Shown: piece after piece, positions 45,923 to 54,891 of the stretch
How the letters are laid out: every line of letters begins with the position of its first letter
Numbering within the stretch: position 1 is the first letter of the stretch
Assembly: GCA_016185125.1 (NCBI GenBank)
Contig: JACPOC010000052.1
Coordinates: forward strand, 1 to 64,000
DNA length: 64,000 nt
Source of the DNA: Bacteroidota bacterium
Lineage (GTDB): Bacteria > Bacteroidota > Bacteroidia > B-17B0 > Aurantibacillaceae
Direction of reading: 5' to 3'
Translations under genes and position numbers: made by a program
The notes under the pieces: generated by a model
What the model saw: only the letters and a program-made list of their open reading frames with translations
What the model was told of the DNA's origin: nothing
Databases searched by the model: none

Positions 45923-46653
45923 GCTTTTACTTCTTTCCAGCCGGTAATGTCGCGTATAACTACCGATGCGCAGGTTAATCCGAAAGCCGCTGGCAAATAG
46001 GAGATTGTTCCGTAAGCTGATTTTTTGAATTTACTTCCATCCGTTCGCATTATTGAATATTTTGCCGGAAGTTCATCACTGAATACCGATTTAATTCCTT
46101 TGTAAATATTCATGTAACGTAACCTTTTTCTAACGTATTGCGCCATGGGGCAAATTCGTGTTTTGCTAATATCCACCACTTGTATTTTTGTAGGATCCAT
46201 CTTCCCCCCTGCTCCCATGCTTGAAATAATACGTTGATTATTGTAATAAGCTGTTTGCAACAAATATAATTTTGGAGAAATACTATCAATCGCATCTATC
46301 ACATAGGTAAATTTCTGAGTCAAAAAATCTTTCATGTCATCCGGATTTTTAAATTCTTCTATCACATCCAAACTTATTTCCGGATTTATTAATTTGATTC
46401 GTTCGCCCATTAATTTAGCTTTGTTCATTCCATGAGTGGTAACAAGGGCTTGTAACTGTCTGTTACGATTGGTAGGATCCACCGTATCTCCATCAATGAT
46501 AGTCATTTTACCAACACCGGAGCGGGCAATAGCCTCGGCTGCGTAAGAGCCCACGCCACCCAAACCAACAATTAATACGTGCGCGTTATTGAGTTTTTCC
46601 AAACCTTTTTGTCCTACTAATAAGGACGTTCGTTCCATCCAGCTTGTATCCAT
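45919..46653 (-). CDS. tcdA: tRNA threonylcarbamoyladenosine dehydratase
   Basis: A 244-residue ThiF/E1-like enzyme. VLIVGLGGVGSYAAEAIARS is the ATP-binding loop, TIIDGDTVDPTNRNRQLQAL the adenylation site, and KTRICPMAQYVRKRLR a cysteine-containing conserved block. TcdA (formerly CsdL) cyclises t6A37 of tRNA to ct6A. Other ThiF-like proteins (MoeB, ThiF) are longer and lack this end. Start is TAATG-coupled to the tatD-like gene. Confidence 0.88.
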   Translation of the reverse strand: MDTSWMERTSLLVGQKGLEKLNNAHVLIVGLGGVGSYAAEAIARSGVGKMTIIDGDTVDPTNRNRQLQALVTTHGMNKAKLMGERIKLINPEISLDVIEEFKNPDDMKDFLTQKFTYVIDAIDSISPKLYLLQTAYYNNQRIISSMGAGGKMDPTKIQVVDISKTRICPMAQYVRKRLRYMNIYKGIKSVFSDELPAKYSIMRTDGSKFKKSAYGTISYLPAAFGLTCASVVIRDITGWKEVKA

Positions 46654-47300
46654 TACTTTTTTATTTTAAAAATTGTTTCAAAATTACTTTGCACCTGCAG
46701 CTTTAAGATCTCTTCGTCCACACCTAAAATTTCTGAAGCTTTTCGGTAAATATATTTTATAGAAATATCTGAATCATCCGTTTCAAGAAAAAAATTTTTG
46801 CGTCCAATATTCTTCAATGTTTTTTCGGCGTTTGATTGATACCCTAACAACGCTTTTCCAAACGAAAAATAACAACCATTATCTCTTAATACCCTGGCAA
46901 TGTTTTCGTTGCTGTTAAATCCGTGAATGATGACCGGAACTTCGTTATTGTTAAGGTTAAGGCAATTTACTAATTCGTTAAATGCCTTAACACAATGAAT
47001 AATTAAAGGTTTTTTGTACTTATTGGCAATTTTGATCTGTTCAACAAACGCCTTGTGCTGAAGCTCAAAATTTACTTTACTTAACTTGTCAAGGCCACAT
47101 TCTCCTATGGCAATGCAACGTTTCTCATCAGCAATAATTTCCAGTTTTTTTATGTAATCTTCGTAAGTAAATTCATCAATGTACCAAGGATGCAAACCAT
47201 AAGAATAATAATTTGGCTTATCGGTAGAATCGATATTCAGATTTACCACTTCAATAGCGGCATCATACAATTGTAAATGCGTATGTGTGTTAATAAACAG
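46653..47300 (-). CDS. TatD-family metal-dependent hydrolase
   Basis: A TIM-barrel hydrolase of about 215 residues: CIAIGECGLDKLSKVNF, LIIHCVKAFNELVNCL, VIIHGFNSN and FFLETDDSD are the metal-site blocks. TatD proteins are Mg-dependent DNases or deoxynucleases. The first ordinary start (TTG at 47270) would remove the family's N-terminal metal motif HxH. The frame is open upstream and encodes FINTHTHLQLYDAA, which is that motif, starting after a CTG at 47298-47300 or an ATT at 47301-47303. I therefore extend the gene to 47300; the true start codon is uncertain. It overlaps tcdA by one base. Confidence 0.8.
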   Translation of the reverse strand: MFINTHTHLQLYDAAIEVVNLNIDSTDKPNYYSYGLHPWYIDEFTYEDYIKKLEIIADEKRCIAIGECGLDKLSKVNFELQHKAFVEQIKIANKYKKPLIIHCVKAFNELVNCLNLNNNEVPVIIHGFNSNENIARVLRDNGCYFSFGKALLGYQSNAEKTLKNIGRKNFFLETDDSDISIKYIYRKASEILGVDEEILKLQVQSNFETIFKIKK

Positions 47301-47372
47301 AATTAAATATTACAAAGGTGAACTATATCTTTAAGCATCAATAATAGTAATTTAACAAGCTTTATTTATAAA

Positions 47373-48791
47373 ATGAATACTATAAATTATAACAATGCAA
47401 CGTCAATAACATTTGATGATCTTAAAAAAATAGTGGGGGATGAGTATATTTCTAGTGATAAAGATCAACTCCAAAAATATGGAAAAGATGAAACAGAAGA
47501 TCTGATCTATCTTGCAGATGTTGTAGTGAAACCTCAAACAGTTGAGCAGGTTTCAGCCATTGCAAAAATTTGTAACGCTAATAAAATTCCTCTTACAACC
47601 CGCGGAGCCGGCACAGGCCTTAGCGGAGCGGCTCTTCCCATAAAAGGCGGGGTTTTGCTGAGTATGGAAAAATTCAATAAGATCTTACACATTGATGAAA
47701 GAAACTTACAGGCAACAGTTGAGCCAGGCGTTATTAATTATATTTTTCAAGAAGAAGTAAAAAAACTTGGATTGTTTTATCCTCCCGATCCTGCAAGCTG
47801 GGGAAGTTGCAGCCTTGGCGGAAATATCGCGCACAGCAGCGGGGGTCCTAAAGCTGTTAAATACGGAACAACACGCGATTATGTATTGAACCTTGAAGTT
47901 GTGTTAGCCAATGGGGATATTATGTGGACCGGCGCCAACACACTTAAATACTCAACCGGTTATAACCTCACGCATCTAATGGTGGGCAGCGAAGGTACTT
48001 TGGGAATAGTTACTAAAATAGTTTTTAAACTGATTCCTCTTCCCAAACATGATTTGCTGATGCTTGTGCCTTTTAAAAATGCAGAGGACGCCTGTAATGC
48101 AGTAGGACAGGTTTTCAGGGCTGGTATTACTCCCAGCGCTATGGAATTTATGGAACGCGATGCCATTGATTGGAGTATTAAGCATGCAGGAGAGGTGAAT
48201 TTTGTAATAAAACCCGAATGGCAGGCTTTATTGCTTATTGAAGTGGATGGAAATAATATGGATGTATTGATGCAGGATTGCGAAGTAATAAGCTCTGTAA
48301 TGCAAAACCATAACAGCGATGAAATACTTTTTGCAGATAGTGCAGAACAAAAAAATGCTCTCTGGAAGATCAGGAGAAAAGTGGGTGAAGCAGTAAAAAG
48401 TAACAGCGTATATAAAGAGGAAGACACTGTAGTTCCAAGAGCGGAGCTTCCAAAATTGCTCCACGGTGTTAAAGCTATTGGTAAAAAATATGGATTTAAT
48501 TCTGTTTGCTACGGTCACGCAGGTGACGGCAACCTTCATGTTAATATTATTAAGGGAGATTTAAGCGATGATGCCTGGAACAATGACCTTCCGAAAGGAA
48601 TCAAAGAGATATTTGAATTGTGTAAAGCATTAGGGGGAACTATTAGCGGTGAACATGGCATTGGCTTAGTTCAAAAAGATTTTCTTTCAATAGTTTTTCC
48701 TCCACATCAACTCGAGTTAATGCGAAACATTAAAAAAGTTTTCGATCCTAACTATATTTTAAATCCCGGAAAGATTTTTGACGAGTGTTAA
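47373..48791 (+). CDS. FAD-linked oxidase, GlcD / D-lactate dehydrogenase-like
   Basis: A 472-residue flavoprotein of the VAO/PCMH fold. LTTRGAGTGLSGAALPIKGG and FYPPDPASWGSCSLGGNIAH are FAD-binding segments; VLANGDIMWTGANTLKYSTG and HLMVGSEGTLGIVTKIVFKL follow. The C-terminal domain includes CYGHAGDGNLHVNI and GTISGEHGIG, the active-site histidines. It resembles glycolate oxidase subunit GlcD and D-2-hydroxyacid dehydrogenases. No GlcE/GlcF genes are adjacent, so it may be a single-subunit enzyme. Substrate unknown. Confidence 0.9.
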   Translation: MNTINYNNATSITFDDLKKIVGDEYISSDKDQLQKYGKDETEDLIYLADVVVKPQTVEQVSAIAKICNANKIPLTTRGAGTGLSGAALPIKGGVLLSMEKFNKILHIDERNLQATVEPGVINYIFQEEVKKLGLFYPPDPASWGSCSLGGNIAHSSGGPKAVKYGTTRDYVLNLEVVLANGDIMWTGANTLKYSTGYNLTHLMVGSEGTLGIVTKIVFKLIPLPKHDLLMLVPFKNAEDACNAVGQVFRAGITPSAMEFMERDAIDWSIKHAGEVNFVIKPEWQALLLIEVDGNNMDVLMQDCEVISSVMQNHNSDEILFADSAEQKNALWKIRRKVGEAVKSNSVYKEEDTVVPRAELPKLLHGVKAIGKKYGFNSVCYGHAGDGNLHVNIIKGDLSDDAWNNDLPKGIKEIFELCKALGGTISGEHGIGLVQKDFLSIVFPPHQLELMRNIKKVFDPNYILNPGKIFDEC

Positions 48792-48864
48792 AAATTTACA
48801 AAATTATTTTTCATTTGAATCACAAGCCAAATAACCCTTTACATTTACATCAAATTAATCTTTT

Positions 48865-49575
48865 ATGAAGGTTCTGTCAAAATGCCTCTATTCAGTGTGT
48901 TTTTTGATTCTTGTTTCCATCCTCTCCCATTTTTTAATTCCCCAAAACAAAAGCAGCGCTATCGTTGAATCACGCCTTCGCGATTCCTCGGAGTATGCAA
49001 ACTATCAAAAAGATGTGCTTAGTGCGCATACCAAAAAAATCAATTTAAAAATTGCTGAGGAACTTCAACAGATCCATTCTTCATTCAATGCTAATTTAGC
49101 ATTACTGGAAGCAACCATTCAAACGTATGGATGCAATTCTGCCGAAGTGAAAAATGTAAGTGATATGAAATTTTATCAGGACTCCATTAACCTTGCAAAA
49201 GTTGAACAGATTCTGAATAAATACGGCTGGCTGGGTTCTGAACAGATTGGCGCGCAAAATAATTACACTTTGTTTACCACTATACAGAACGCGGATTTTG
49301 AAACACAGGAAAAATATATACCACTAATGGAAAGAGCCGTGAAGTCTGGAACCTTGGAACCCCTTAATTTCGCGAACCTTATTGACAGAAAAACTTTAGT
49401 ACAACGCGGGCAACAAATCTTCGGCACACAAATAAATGGAAACTGGCAAACCGGAGAATACAAATTTGCTCCAATTGCGGATAAAAAGCATGTGAACGAA
49501 CGGCGTAAAGAGATTGGATTAAGTAAACTGGAAGAATACGCTGCTCAGCAAAAGGTTCAATATAATCCCTCGTAA
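48865..49575 (+). CDS. DUF6624-like protein
   Basis: A 236-residue protein with an N-terminal hydrophobic segment (CLYSVCFLILVSILSHFLI) acting as signal anchor. The C-terminal half has the conserved pattern of DUF6624: KYGWLGSEQIGAQ, IQNADFETQEKYIPLMERAV, GTQINGNWQTGEYKFAPI and VNERRKEIGLSKLEEYA. Function of the family is unknown. Confidence 0.75.
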   Translation: MKVLSKCLYSVCFLILVSILSHFLIPQNKSSAIVESRLRDSSEYANYQKDVLSAHTKKINLKIAEELQQIHSSFNANLALLEATIQTYGCNSAEVKNVSDMKFYQDSINLAKVEQILNKYGWLGSEQIGAQNNYTLFTTIQNADFETQEKYIPLMERAVKSGTLEPLNFANLIDRKTLVQRGQQIFGTQINGNWQTGEYKFAPIADKKHVNERRKEIGLSKLEEYAAQQKVQYNPS

Positions 49576-49791
49576 GAATTCATTTTAATTCTAAAGGATT
49601 ATTCTAAACTAATAACTCGTTAGCAACTTTAAAACGCGCTTTCAGCAAAAGCTTTAAATTTAATCTTATAAATCACCCCCAAACATGTTATTGCAAAAAA
49701 TCAAATGGATGGCTGTAGGCAAACACGAGCTTTCCATTACTGATAATTTTAGGAGAAACTTCTAAATGTATTTTTGAGAGTATCGACAAAT

Positions 49792-49824
49792 AAAAAAACC
49801 GCTCCATTTAATGAAACGGTTTTT
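49792..49824 (-). terminator. Rho-independent terminator of hpf
   Basis: On the minus strand AAAAACCGTTTCAT and ATGGAGCGGTTTTT pair along 14 positions (two G-U) around a TAA loop, followed by T. It lies 17 bases after the hpf stop codon (49841) and ends the rpsU-xerC-hpf unit. No tRNA or tuf gene follows hpf here, although tRNAs commonly do in relatives. Confidence 0.8.
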
Positions 49825-49840
49825 AATAAAAATCATCTGC

Positions 49841-50140
49841 TTAAATTTGCAATAATTTTTCTTTATGCTTTTTTAGTTGCGTTTTTAAAGCTTCGCAAAC
49901 AAGATCGGTGGCTTCTTCAAAAGTAGCACACTGCTTTTTCGCGAAAAACTCATGGCCTTTACAAAGCATTTTAATTTCAGCAATTTTATTTTCACTGGTG
50001 TTGCTTTTATCCAGCTTTAAAATAATATCACTCGAAATTACTCCATCGTAATAGGTAGTTAATTTGGTTACTTTTTCTTTCGCGAAATCTAAAAGTTTAC
50101 CATCTGCGGTAAAGTGTACTGATTGGATGTTGATTGTCAT
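49841..50140 (-). CDS. hpf: Ribosome hibernation-promoting factor
   Basis: A 99-residue short HPF/RaiA-type protein: TINIQSVHFTADGKLLDFAK, VTKLTTYYDG and ATFEEATDLVCEALKTQLKK. It binds the small subunit and holds ribosomes inactive in stationary phase. The length is that of short HPF without the dimerising C-terminal domain. It lies 23 bases after xerC in the same operon. Confidence 0.9.
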   Translation of the reverse strand: MTINIQSVHFTADGKLLDFAKEKVTKLTTYYDGVISSDIILKLDKSNTSENKIAEIKMLCKGHEFFAKKQCATFEEATDLVCEALKTQLKKHKEKLLQI

Positions 50141-50163
50141 AATTATTCCTCCTTATTTTGTTT

Positions 50164-51057
50164 TTAATTGCCCGATCTTGGATGGGCTTGTTTATATGTT
50201 TTTTTTAATTTTTCTATTGTATTATGCGTGTAAATTTGAGTTGCCGAAAGATTAGCGTGTCCTAATAATTCTTTTACCGCGTTTATATCCGCACCGTTAT
50301 TTAGTAAATGTGTAGCGAAAGTATGCCTAAGTACATGCGGACTTTTTTTCTTATTTGTAGAAACTGAACCCAGTACATTTTTTACTATTTTACTAACCAA
50401 AGTAACATTCACCGTTTTATTTTTCAGATCTACAAGTAAAAAAGGATTCGTGAGATTTAGCCTTTTCTTTTCTTCTAAATAAACCGAAAAACTCCGCTTA
50501 AGTTCAAGACTAAAAGGTATTAATCGTTCTTTATCCCGTTTGCCTAAAACTTTCAATTGCAAATTAAAAAGATCAACGTCGGTAACTTTTAAACCTAATA
50601 ACTCTGCTCTTCGAACACCCGTTTGGTATAAAATATCAATAATTAGTTTATCTCTTAAACCCTCAAATCCCTGGGCAAACACATAATTTTCAAAAATGCT
50701 TTCAGTTTGACTTTCATCCATAAAAACCGCCAGTCGTTTCGGTGTTTTTGGACCCTGAATTTTTGACGCGGGATTGGAGGATACCAATTGATTTCTGTGC
50801 AAATATTTATAATAAGATTTTAAAGAACTTAATTTTCTATTTACACTTCTTGGCTTTAGCCCCTTTTCCATTAAAGAAGAAATAAAACCCCGAATGTGCG
50901 CAGAATTAACTTGGGATGCTGGTATCTCACCAACCTCACATTCTATATGCTTAAAAAATTGTTCCAGATCGTTTTGGTAGCTTGTTGTAGTTAAAACGCT
51001 ACTCCTTTTTTGCAGGTTGAGACAAGAAAGAAATTCATATACCGAATTATCAACCAT
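50164..51057 (-). CDS. xerC: Tyrosine recombinase XerC/XerD
   Basis: A 297-residue site-specific recombinase that resolves chromosome dimers at dif. SAM-like N-domain (about 1-90) and catalytic C-domain. The catalytic set is visible: Arg149 (TGVRRAELLG), Lys in LGKRDKERL, His241 and Arg244 (HVLRHTFATHLL), His267 (LLGHANLSATQ) and Tyr276 (IYTH). The rpsU-xerC-hpf order favours the housekeeping recombinase over an integrase. XerC versus XerD cannot be decided from one gene. Confidence 0.9.
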   Translation of the reverse strand: MVDNSVYEFLSCLNLQKRSSVLTTTSYQNDLEQFFKHIECEVGEIPASQVNSAHIRGFISSLMEKGLKPRSVNRKLSSLKSYYKYLHRNQLVSSNPASKIQGPKTPKRLAVFMDESQTESIFENYVFAQGFEGLRDKLIIDILYQTGVRRAELLGLKVTDVDLFNLQLKVLGKRDKERLIPFSLELKRSFSVYLEEKKRLNLTNPFLLVDLKNKTVNVTLVSKIVKNVLGSVSTNKKKSPHVLRHTFATHLLNNGADINAVKELLGHANLSATQIYTHNTIEKLKKTYKQAHPRSGN

Positions 51058-51140
51058 ATAAAATAAAAATTCCTAACCTAAATTTACACAATTCAGATCA
51101 GGAATGCAATATAAAAAAATAAAATTTTTACTAAGGAATG

Positions 51141-51335
51141 TTAATCCAAAGCGCCAATTTGCATTTTTTGCTTATAAACCGCTTTAATTTTAGTTTCGCG
51201 AATGCGTATAGAAGGCTTTGTGAACTTTTGGCGCTCGCGAAGTTGTTTTACAACACCGGTTTTTTCAAATTTTTTCTTGTACTTTTTAAGCGCTTTCTCA
51301 ATGGTGTCGCCTTCTTTGATTTGAACTATTAACAT
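51141..51335 (-). CDS. rpsU: 30S ribosomal protein S21
   Basis: A 64-residue basic protein: MLIVQIKEGDTIEKALKKYK, then KFEKTGVVKQLRERQKFTKP, the S21 signature. A longer frame reaching 51413 would add an unrelated hydrophobic stretch upstream of the promoter; the ATG at 51335 is certain by length and by the promoter at 51368-51400. S21 in Bacteroidota is linked to anti-Shine-Dalgarno occlusion, consistent with the lack of visible Shine-Dalgarno sites. First gene of the rpsU-xerC-hpf operon. Confidence 0.95.
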   Translation of the reverse strand: MLIVQIKEGDTIEKALKKYKKKFEKTGVVKQLRERQKFTKPSIRIRETKIKAVYKQKMQIGALD

Positions 51336-51367
51336 GTTTTGTTTTTGTGTTTTTAAAATTCGAGGCG

Positions 51368-51400
51368 CAAATATACATATATTATTCTTAAATAACCAAA
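51368..51400 (-). promoter_or_regulatory. Consensus promoter of rpsU
   Basis: On the minus strand TTTG (51397-51400), 21 bases, TATATTTG (51368-51375), a perfect Bacteroidota promoter. The bases after the -7 box read GCGCCT, the same as in the promoter at 63309-63341. The start codon is 32 bases downstream of the -7 box. Confidence 0.85.
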
Positions 51401-51449
51401 AAATGGGGGTCAAAAAGCCGAAAAATCCCTGTATTGTTTACCTTTAGGC

Positions 51450-52475
51450 ATGATAAAACCAAAAAGCACGCTCATGCGCAAAGATACCTTTCCTAAATTT
51501 AAGGCTTTATTAAAAAAATCCCAAAATGTGGTAATTGTGACTCATTGGAGTCCTGATGGGGACGCCATGGGAAGCAGCCTTGGTCTTTATCATTACTTAA
51601 AATCGCTCAAAAAAACGGTTACAGTGGTTGTTCCTAACGACTACCCTGATTTTTTGGAGTGGCTTCCCGGAAATAAACACGTTTTAGTTTTCGAAAAAGA
51701 TTCTGCAAAAGTTAACAAATTGTTAGCAAAAGCCCACATTATTTTTACCCTTGATTTTAATACATTAAAACGAATTGAAAAATTAGGAATTGAAATTGAA
51801 AAAGCTGTGGCGCCAAAAATTATCATCGACCATCACCAGCAACCCGATAATTATGCCTCGCTTTATTTTCACGATGTAAATGCCTGCAGTACGTGTGAAT
51901 TAATATATGATTTTATTGAAGGCTTAGGCGGAAAAAAACTAATTGATAAAAAAATTGCAAGTTGTTTATATGTGGGAATAATGACCGACACTGGTTCTTT
52001 CCGTTACCCGAGCGTAAATTCAAAAACACATTTAATAATTTCTGAACTTTTAAAAACGGGAATTATGCCAAGTGATATCCACTCCGCTATTTACGATACT
52101 TACAGCGAATCAAGAATGCGTTTACTCGGCTACGCTTTAAGTAAAAAAATGACAATAATTGAAGGTTTGCCCGTAGCTTTTATTTCATTTACAGAAGCCG
52201 AATTAAAAGAATTTGGTTATAAAAAAGGAGATACGGAAGGAATAGTGAATTATCCCTTTGCTATTAAAGGAATAAAAGTTTGCGCTCTCTTTAACGAAGG
52301 CGAAGGAGGAATTAAATTATCATTTAGAAGTAAAGGAAATATTGACGTAAATACTTTTGCGAGAAATTATTTTAACGGAGGAGGGCACATTAACGCTGCC
52401 GGAGGAAAAACCTACGATAGTCTTGAAAAAACGGTAGAAAAATTTGTTTCTTTGGCTCATGAACTGGTAAAATAA
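51450..52475 (+). CDS. DHH-family phosphoesterase, NrnA-like
   Basis: A 341-residue DHH-DHHA1 protein. VVIVTHWSPDGDAMGSSLGL holds the first metal ligands and IIIDHHQQPDNYAS is the DHH motif; IMTDTGSFRYPSV is the third block. The C-terminal DHHA1 domain has NGGGHINAAGG. NrnA-like enzymes degrade short oligonucleotides and pAp; c-di-AMP hydrolysis is another possibility. The ATG at 52475 of the next gene overlaps its stop by one base. A -7-like TACCTTTA lies just before the start. Confidence 0.88.
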   Translation: MIKPKSTLMRKDTFPKFKALLKKSQNVVIVTHWSPDGDAMGSSLGLYHYLKSLKKTVTVVVPNDYPDFLEWLPGNKHVLVFEKDSAKVNKLLAKAHIIFTLDFNTLKRIEKLGIEIEKAVAPKIIIDHHQQPDNYASLYFHDVNACSTCELIYDFIEGLGGKKLIDKKIASCLYVGIMTDTGSFRYPSVNSKTHLIISELLKTGIMPSDIHSAIYDTYSESRMRLLGYALSKKMTIIEGLPVAFISFTEAELKEFGYKKGDTEGIVNYPFAIKGIKVCALFNEGEGGIKLSFRSKGNIDVNTFARNYFNGGGHINAAGGKTYDSLEKTVEKFVSLAHELVK

Positions 52476-52984
52476 TGTTAAGAATATTTTCAAAATATTT
52501 TGCAAAAACGGCAGTTGAAAAAAACAGTTTTAACCGACAAAAACAATTTTTAAACTGGGATAAAATTGAAAAAATTGCCTTGATTCTTGATAACTCAGCC
52601 CCTATCAACAAAAATGAAATTGATAAATTTATTGACCAAACTAATAAATATGCCGATGTTTATTTTCTGGAACTGAATTTAAAAAAATCTACATTCGGCG
52701 ACTGGATCTGTTTCACAAAAAAAGATGCTGATTTTTTAAACCTGCCAAAATCTCACGTAGAATCCTCAATAAAAAACAAACAATATCAATTGGTTATAAA
52801 TGTTACAGAAAAGTATTCTGATTTTGCAGCTGTCATCACTTCACAAATGCACCCTTCGTTTTCCTGTGGCAATAATAATTTATATGGAGAAGCAGACCTG
52901 GTGATTGAAAATAAAAACTCACTTAATATCATAAACTATTTAAAAGAAGTTCAAAAGTATCTCCAAATGATTAAAACAAAGTAA
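52475..52984 (+). CDS. DUF6913-like protein
   Basis: A 169-residue cytoplasmic protein, downstream of and coupled by one base to the DHH phosphoesterase. Features include IALILDNSAPINKNEIDKFI and FGDWICFTKKDADFLNLPKS, the latter matching the DUF6913 group of Bacteroidota. Function unknown, and no catalytic motif is seen. Confidence 0.7.
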   Translation: MLRIFSKYFAKTAVEKNSFNRQKQFLNWDKIEKIALILDNSAPINKNEIDKFIDQTNKYADVYFLELNLKKSTFGDWICFTKKDADFLNLPKSHVESSIKNKQYQLVINVTEKYSDFAAVITSQMHPSFSCGNNNLYGEADLVIENKNSLNIINYLKEVQKYLQMIKTK

Positions 52985-53079
52985 TTATTTAGCGGGTTCG
53001 GCTTTGCTTGATTAGCTAAAAAAGCACAAATCCAACAGCGCATCTTTTTATTTTTTATTATCTTCAACCAATTATTTTT

Positions 53080-54891
53080 ATGGGAAATTATATTTTTTTA
53101 GGCTTGGTAATTGCCTCCTTTTTCGGACTTAGTAAACTATTTGCTAAAGCGGGGATTGAAAGCTGGAAAGGCTGGGTGCCATTTTACAACTTCTATTGCC
53201 TTTCCAAATTATTAAATAAACCCTGGTGGTGGTGCTTAATAATGGCCGTGCCCGGGGTTAATATTTTAATGTACGGAGTTTACGGTTTTAATGTAGCAAG
53301 GGCATTTAACAAACCTTCCAACTCCGATCTTTTATTTGCATCATTGCTTCCGTATATTTTCTTTGTAAAAATTGGATTAGACCCTACGGCAAAATTTGTT
53401 GGTCTTGAAAGATATAAAATTGAACCTATTAAATTTATTAAAAACTGGGCCGACCCCATCATTTTTGCAGTAATAGCCGCAAGTATTATTCGAGGTTATT
53501 TTATCGAAGCCTTTACCATTCCCACATCTTCACTCGAAAAAAGTTTAATGGTGGGCGATTTCTTATTCGTAAATAAATTTGCTTACGGCCCAAAAATTCC
53601 TCAAACACCATTATCGTTTCCTTTTGCGCATCACACGCTTCCATTAAGCGAAACAAAAAAATCGTATTTAGAATGGATAAAGCTTCCCTACTTCCGGTTG
53701 CCGGGCTTTGGCACAGTAAAAAATAATCAAATTGTTGTATTCAATTATCCCGATGGAGATACGGTTTTACAAAGCGAACAAAACATGAGTTATTACGCAC
53801 TGAAGCGCTACTTTGCTCAGATTCTTGAAAATGAAGATTTACGCTCAGGACAAAAACTACAAACCAAATCATATTACGCTGCCAAAACAAACGAATTAAT
53901 CAATAATGAAGATGCCGTTAATCTTATAAACGGAAAACGAATGGGCAAAATTATAGCTCGTCCGGTTGATAAACGTGAGCATTACGTAAAACGTTGCGTA
54001 GGTATTGCCGGAGATAATTTTCAAATTAAGGATGGCGAAATTTACATTAATGATAAAAAACAAGAAATGCCTGCCAACGCGCAACATAATTATTACGTAA
54101 AGTGTAAAAGCAGAGTGTTCGGCGAAGAAATAAACCTGCCTAATGGCCAGCCTTCTCTCAGCAATCTTACTGCATTAGATTCTTTAGATATTTATGTAAC
54201 GGAAGTTGGCATTGCGGCCATAGCAAAAGATACAGTGGTGTACCGTTTAAATATGCCGGCACATGTGGCAGCAAGGGTTAAAAATATGGCGGATGTAATT
54301 TCAATTGAAAGAAAAATTGATAAAAAAAACGATATTGATAATTCAGTTTTTCCTCACAATGCATCGTATGCATGGAACAATGATAATTTTGGTCCGCTGC
54401 AAATACCAAGAGAAGGTTTAACCCTTCCTATTGATACGCATAATGTTTGTTTGTATGAAAAGATAATGAACACTTACGATGACGGAATTCATCAGGTAAC
54501 AAAACAAGGCTCACAGGTTTTATTCGACGGCAAACCCATTACAAGCTATACCTTTAAACAAAATTATTATTTTATGATGGGCGATAACCGTCATAATAGC
54601 GCGGATAGCCGCAGCTGGGGCTTTGTTCCTTTCGATCATATTGTAGGTTCTCCGTTTTTTGTATGGTTTAGTATGAAGTATTCCGAAAATAATCCTGTAA
54701 GCGGAAAGTCGGCAGTTAAATCTTTGACTAAAAACAGCAAAGAAGGAAAATTCAGATGGGAACGTTTTTTATGTTATGTAAAAGATGGTAATTTACATTC
54801 AGTTAAAATTCCATTTATTTTAATTGTACTTGCAATCTGGGGCTTCAATAAATGGAATCACCGACGCAAATTAAAAGCTGGAAAAATTTAA
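53080..54891 (+). CDS. lepB: Signal peptidase I with N-terminal membrane domain
   Basis: A 603-residue inner-membrane protein, twice the E. coli size, of the Bacteroidota type. About 110 N-terminal residues form a DUF5684-like multi-pass domain ([20 protein letters not shown]). The S26 domain follows: [16 protein letters not shown] with catalytic Ser151, [14 protein letters not shown] with the general base Lys304, and [20 protein letters not shown] (box E). A large insertion between the boxes is normal here. It removes signal peptides from the many exported proteins of this window. The dead paralogue follows directly. Confidence 0.92.
   Translation: MGNYIFLGLVIASFFGLSKLFAKAGIESWKGWVPFYNFYCLSKLLNKPWWWCLIMAVPGVNILMYGVYGFNVARAFNKPSNSDLLFASLLPYIFFVKIGLDPTAKFVGLERYKIEPIKFIKNWADPIIFAVIAASIIRGYFIEAFTIPTSSLEKSLMVGDFLFVNKFAYGPKIPQTPLSFPFAHHTLPLSETKKSYLEWIKLPYFRLPGFGTVKNNQIVVFNYPDGDTVLQSEQNMSYYALKRYFAQILENEDLRSGQKLQTKSYYAAKTNELINNEDAVNLINGKRMGKIIARPVDKREHYVKRCVGIAGDNFQIKDGEIYINDKKQEMPANAQHNYYVKCKSRVFGEEINLPNGQPSLSNLTALDSLDIYVTEVGIAAIAKDTVVYRLNMPAHVAARVKNMADVISIERKIDKKNDIDNSVFPHNASYAWNNDNFGPLQIPREGLTLPIDTHNVCLYEKIMNTYDDGIHQVTKQGSQVLFDGKPITSYTFKQNYYFMMGDNRHNSADSRSWGFVPFDHIVGSPFFVWFSMKYSENNPVSGKSAVKSLTKNSKEGKFRWERFLCYVKDGNLHSVKIPFILIVLAIWGFNKWNHRRKLKAGKI

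Noticed and set aside
47960..48539. Minus-strand frames of 69-155 codons opposite the FAD-linked oxidase
   Set aside because: They are antisense shadows of a well-supported gene, with Ser- and Phe-rich translations and no domain.
49576..49840. Possible tRNA genes after hpf, as found in relatives
   Set aside because: No cloverleaf with T-loop consensus is visible. Only a terminator is present.
50164..51057. The tyrosine recombinase as integrase of a mobile element
   Set aside because: It sits between rpsU and hpf in a housekeeping operon, with no attachment-site repeats or element genes around it.
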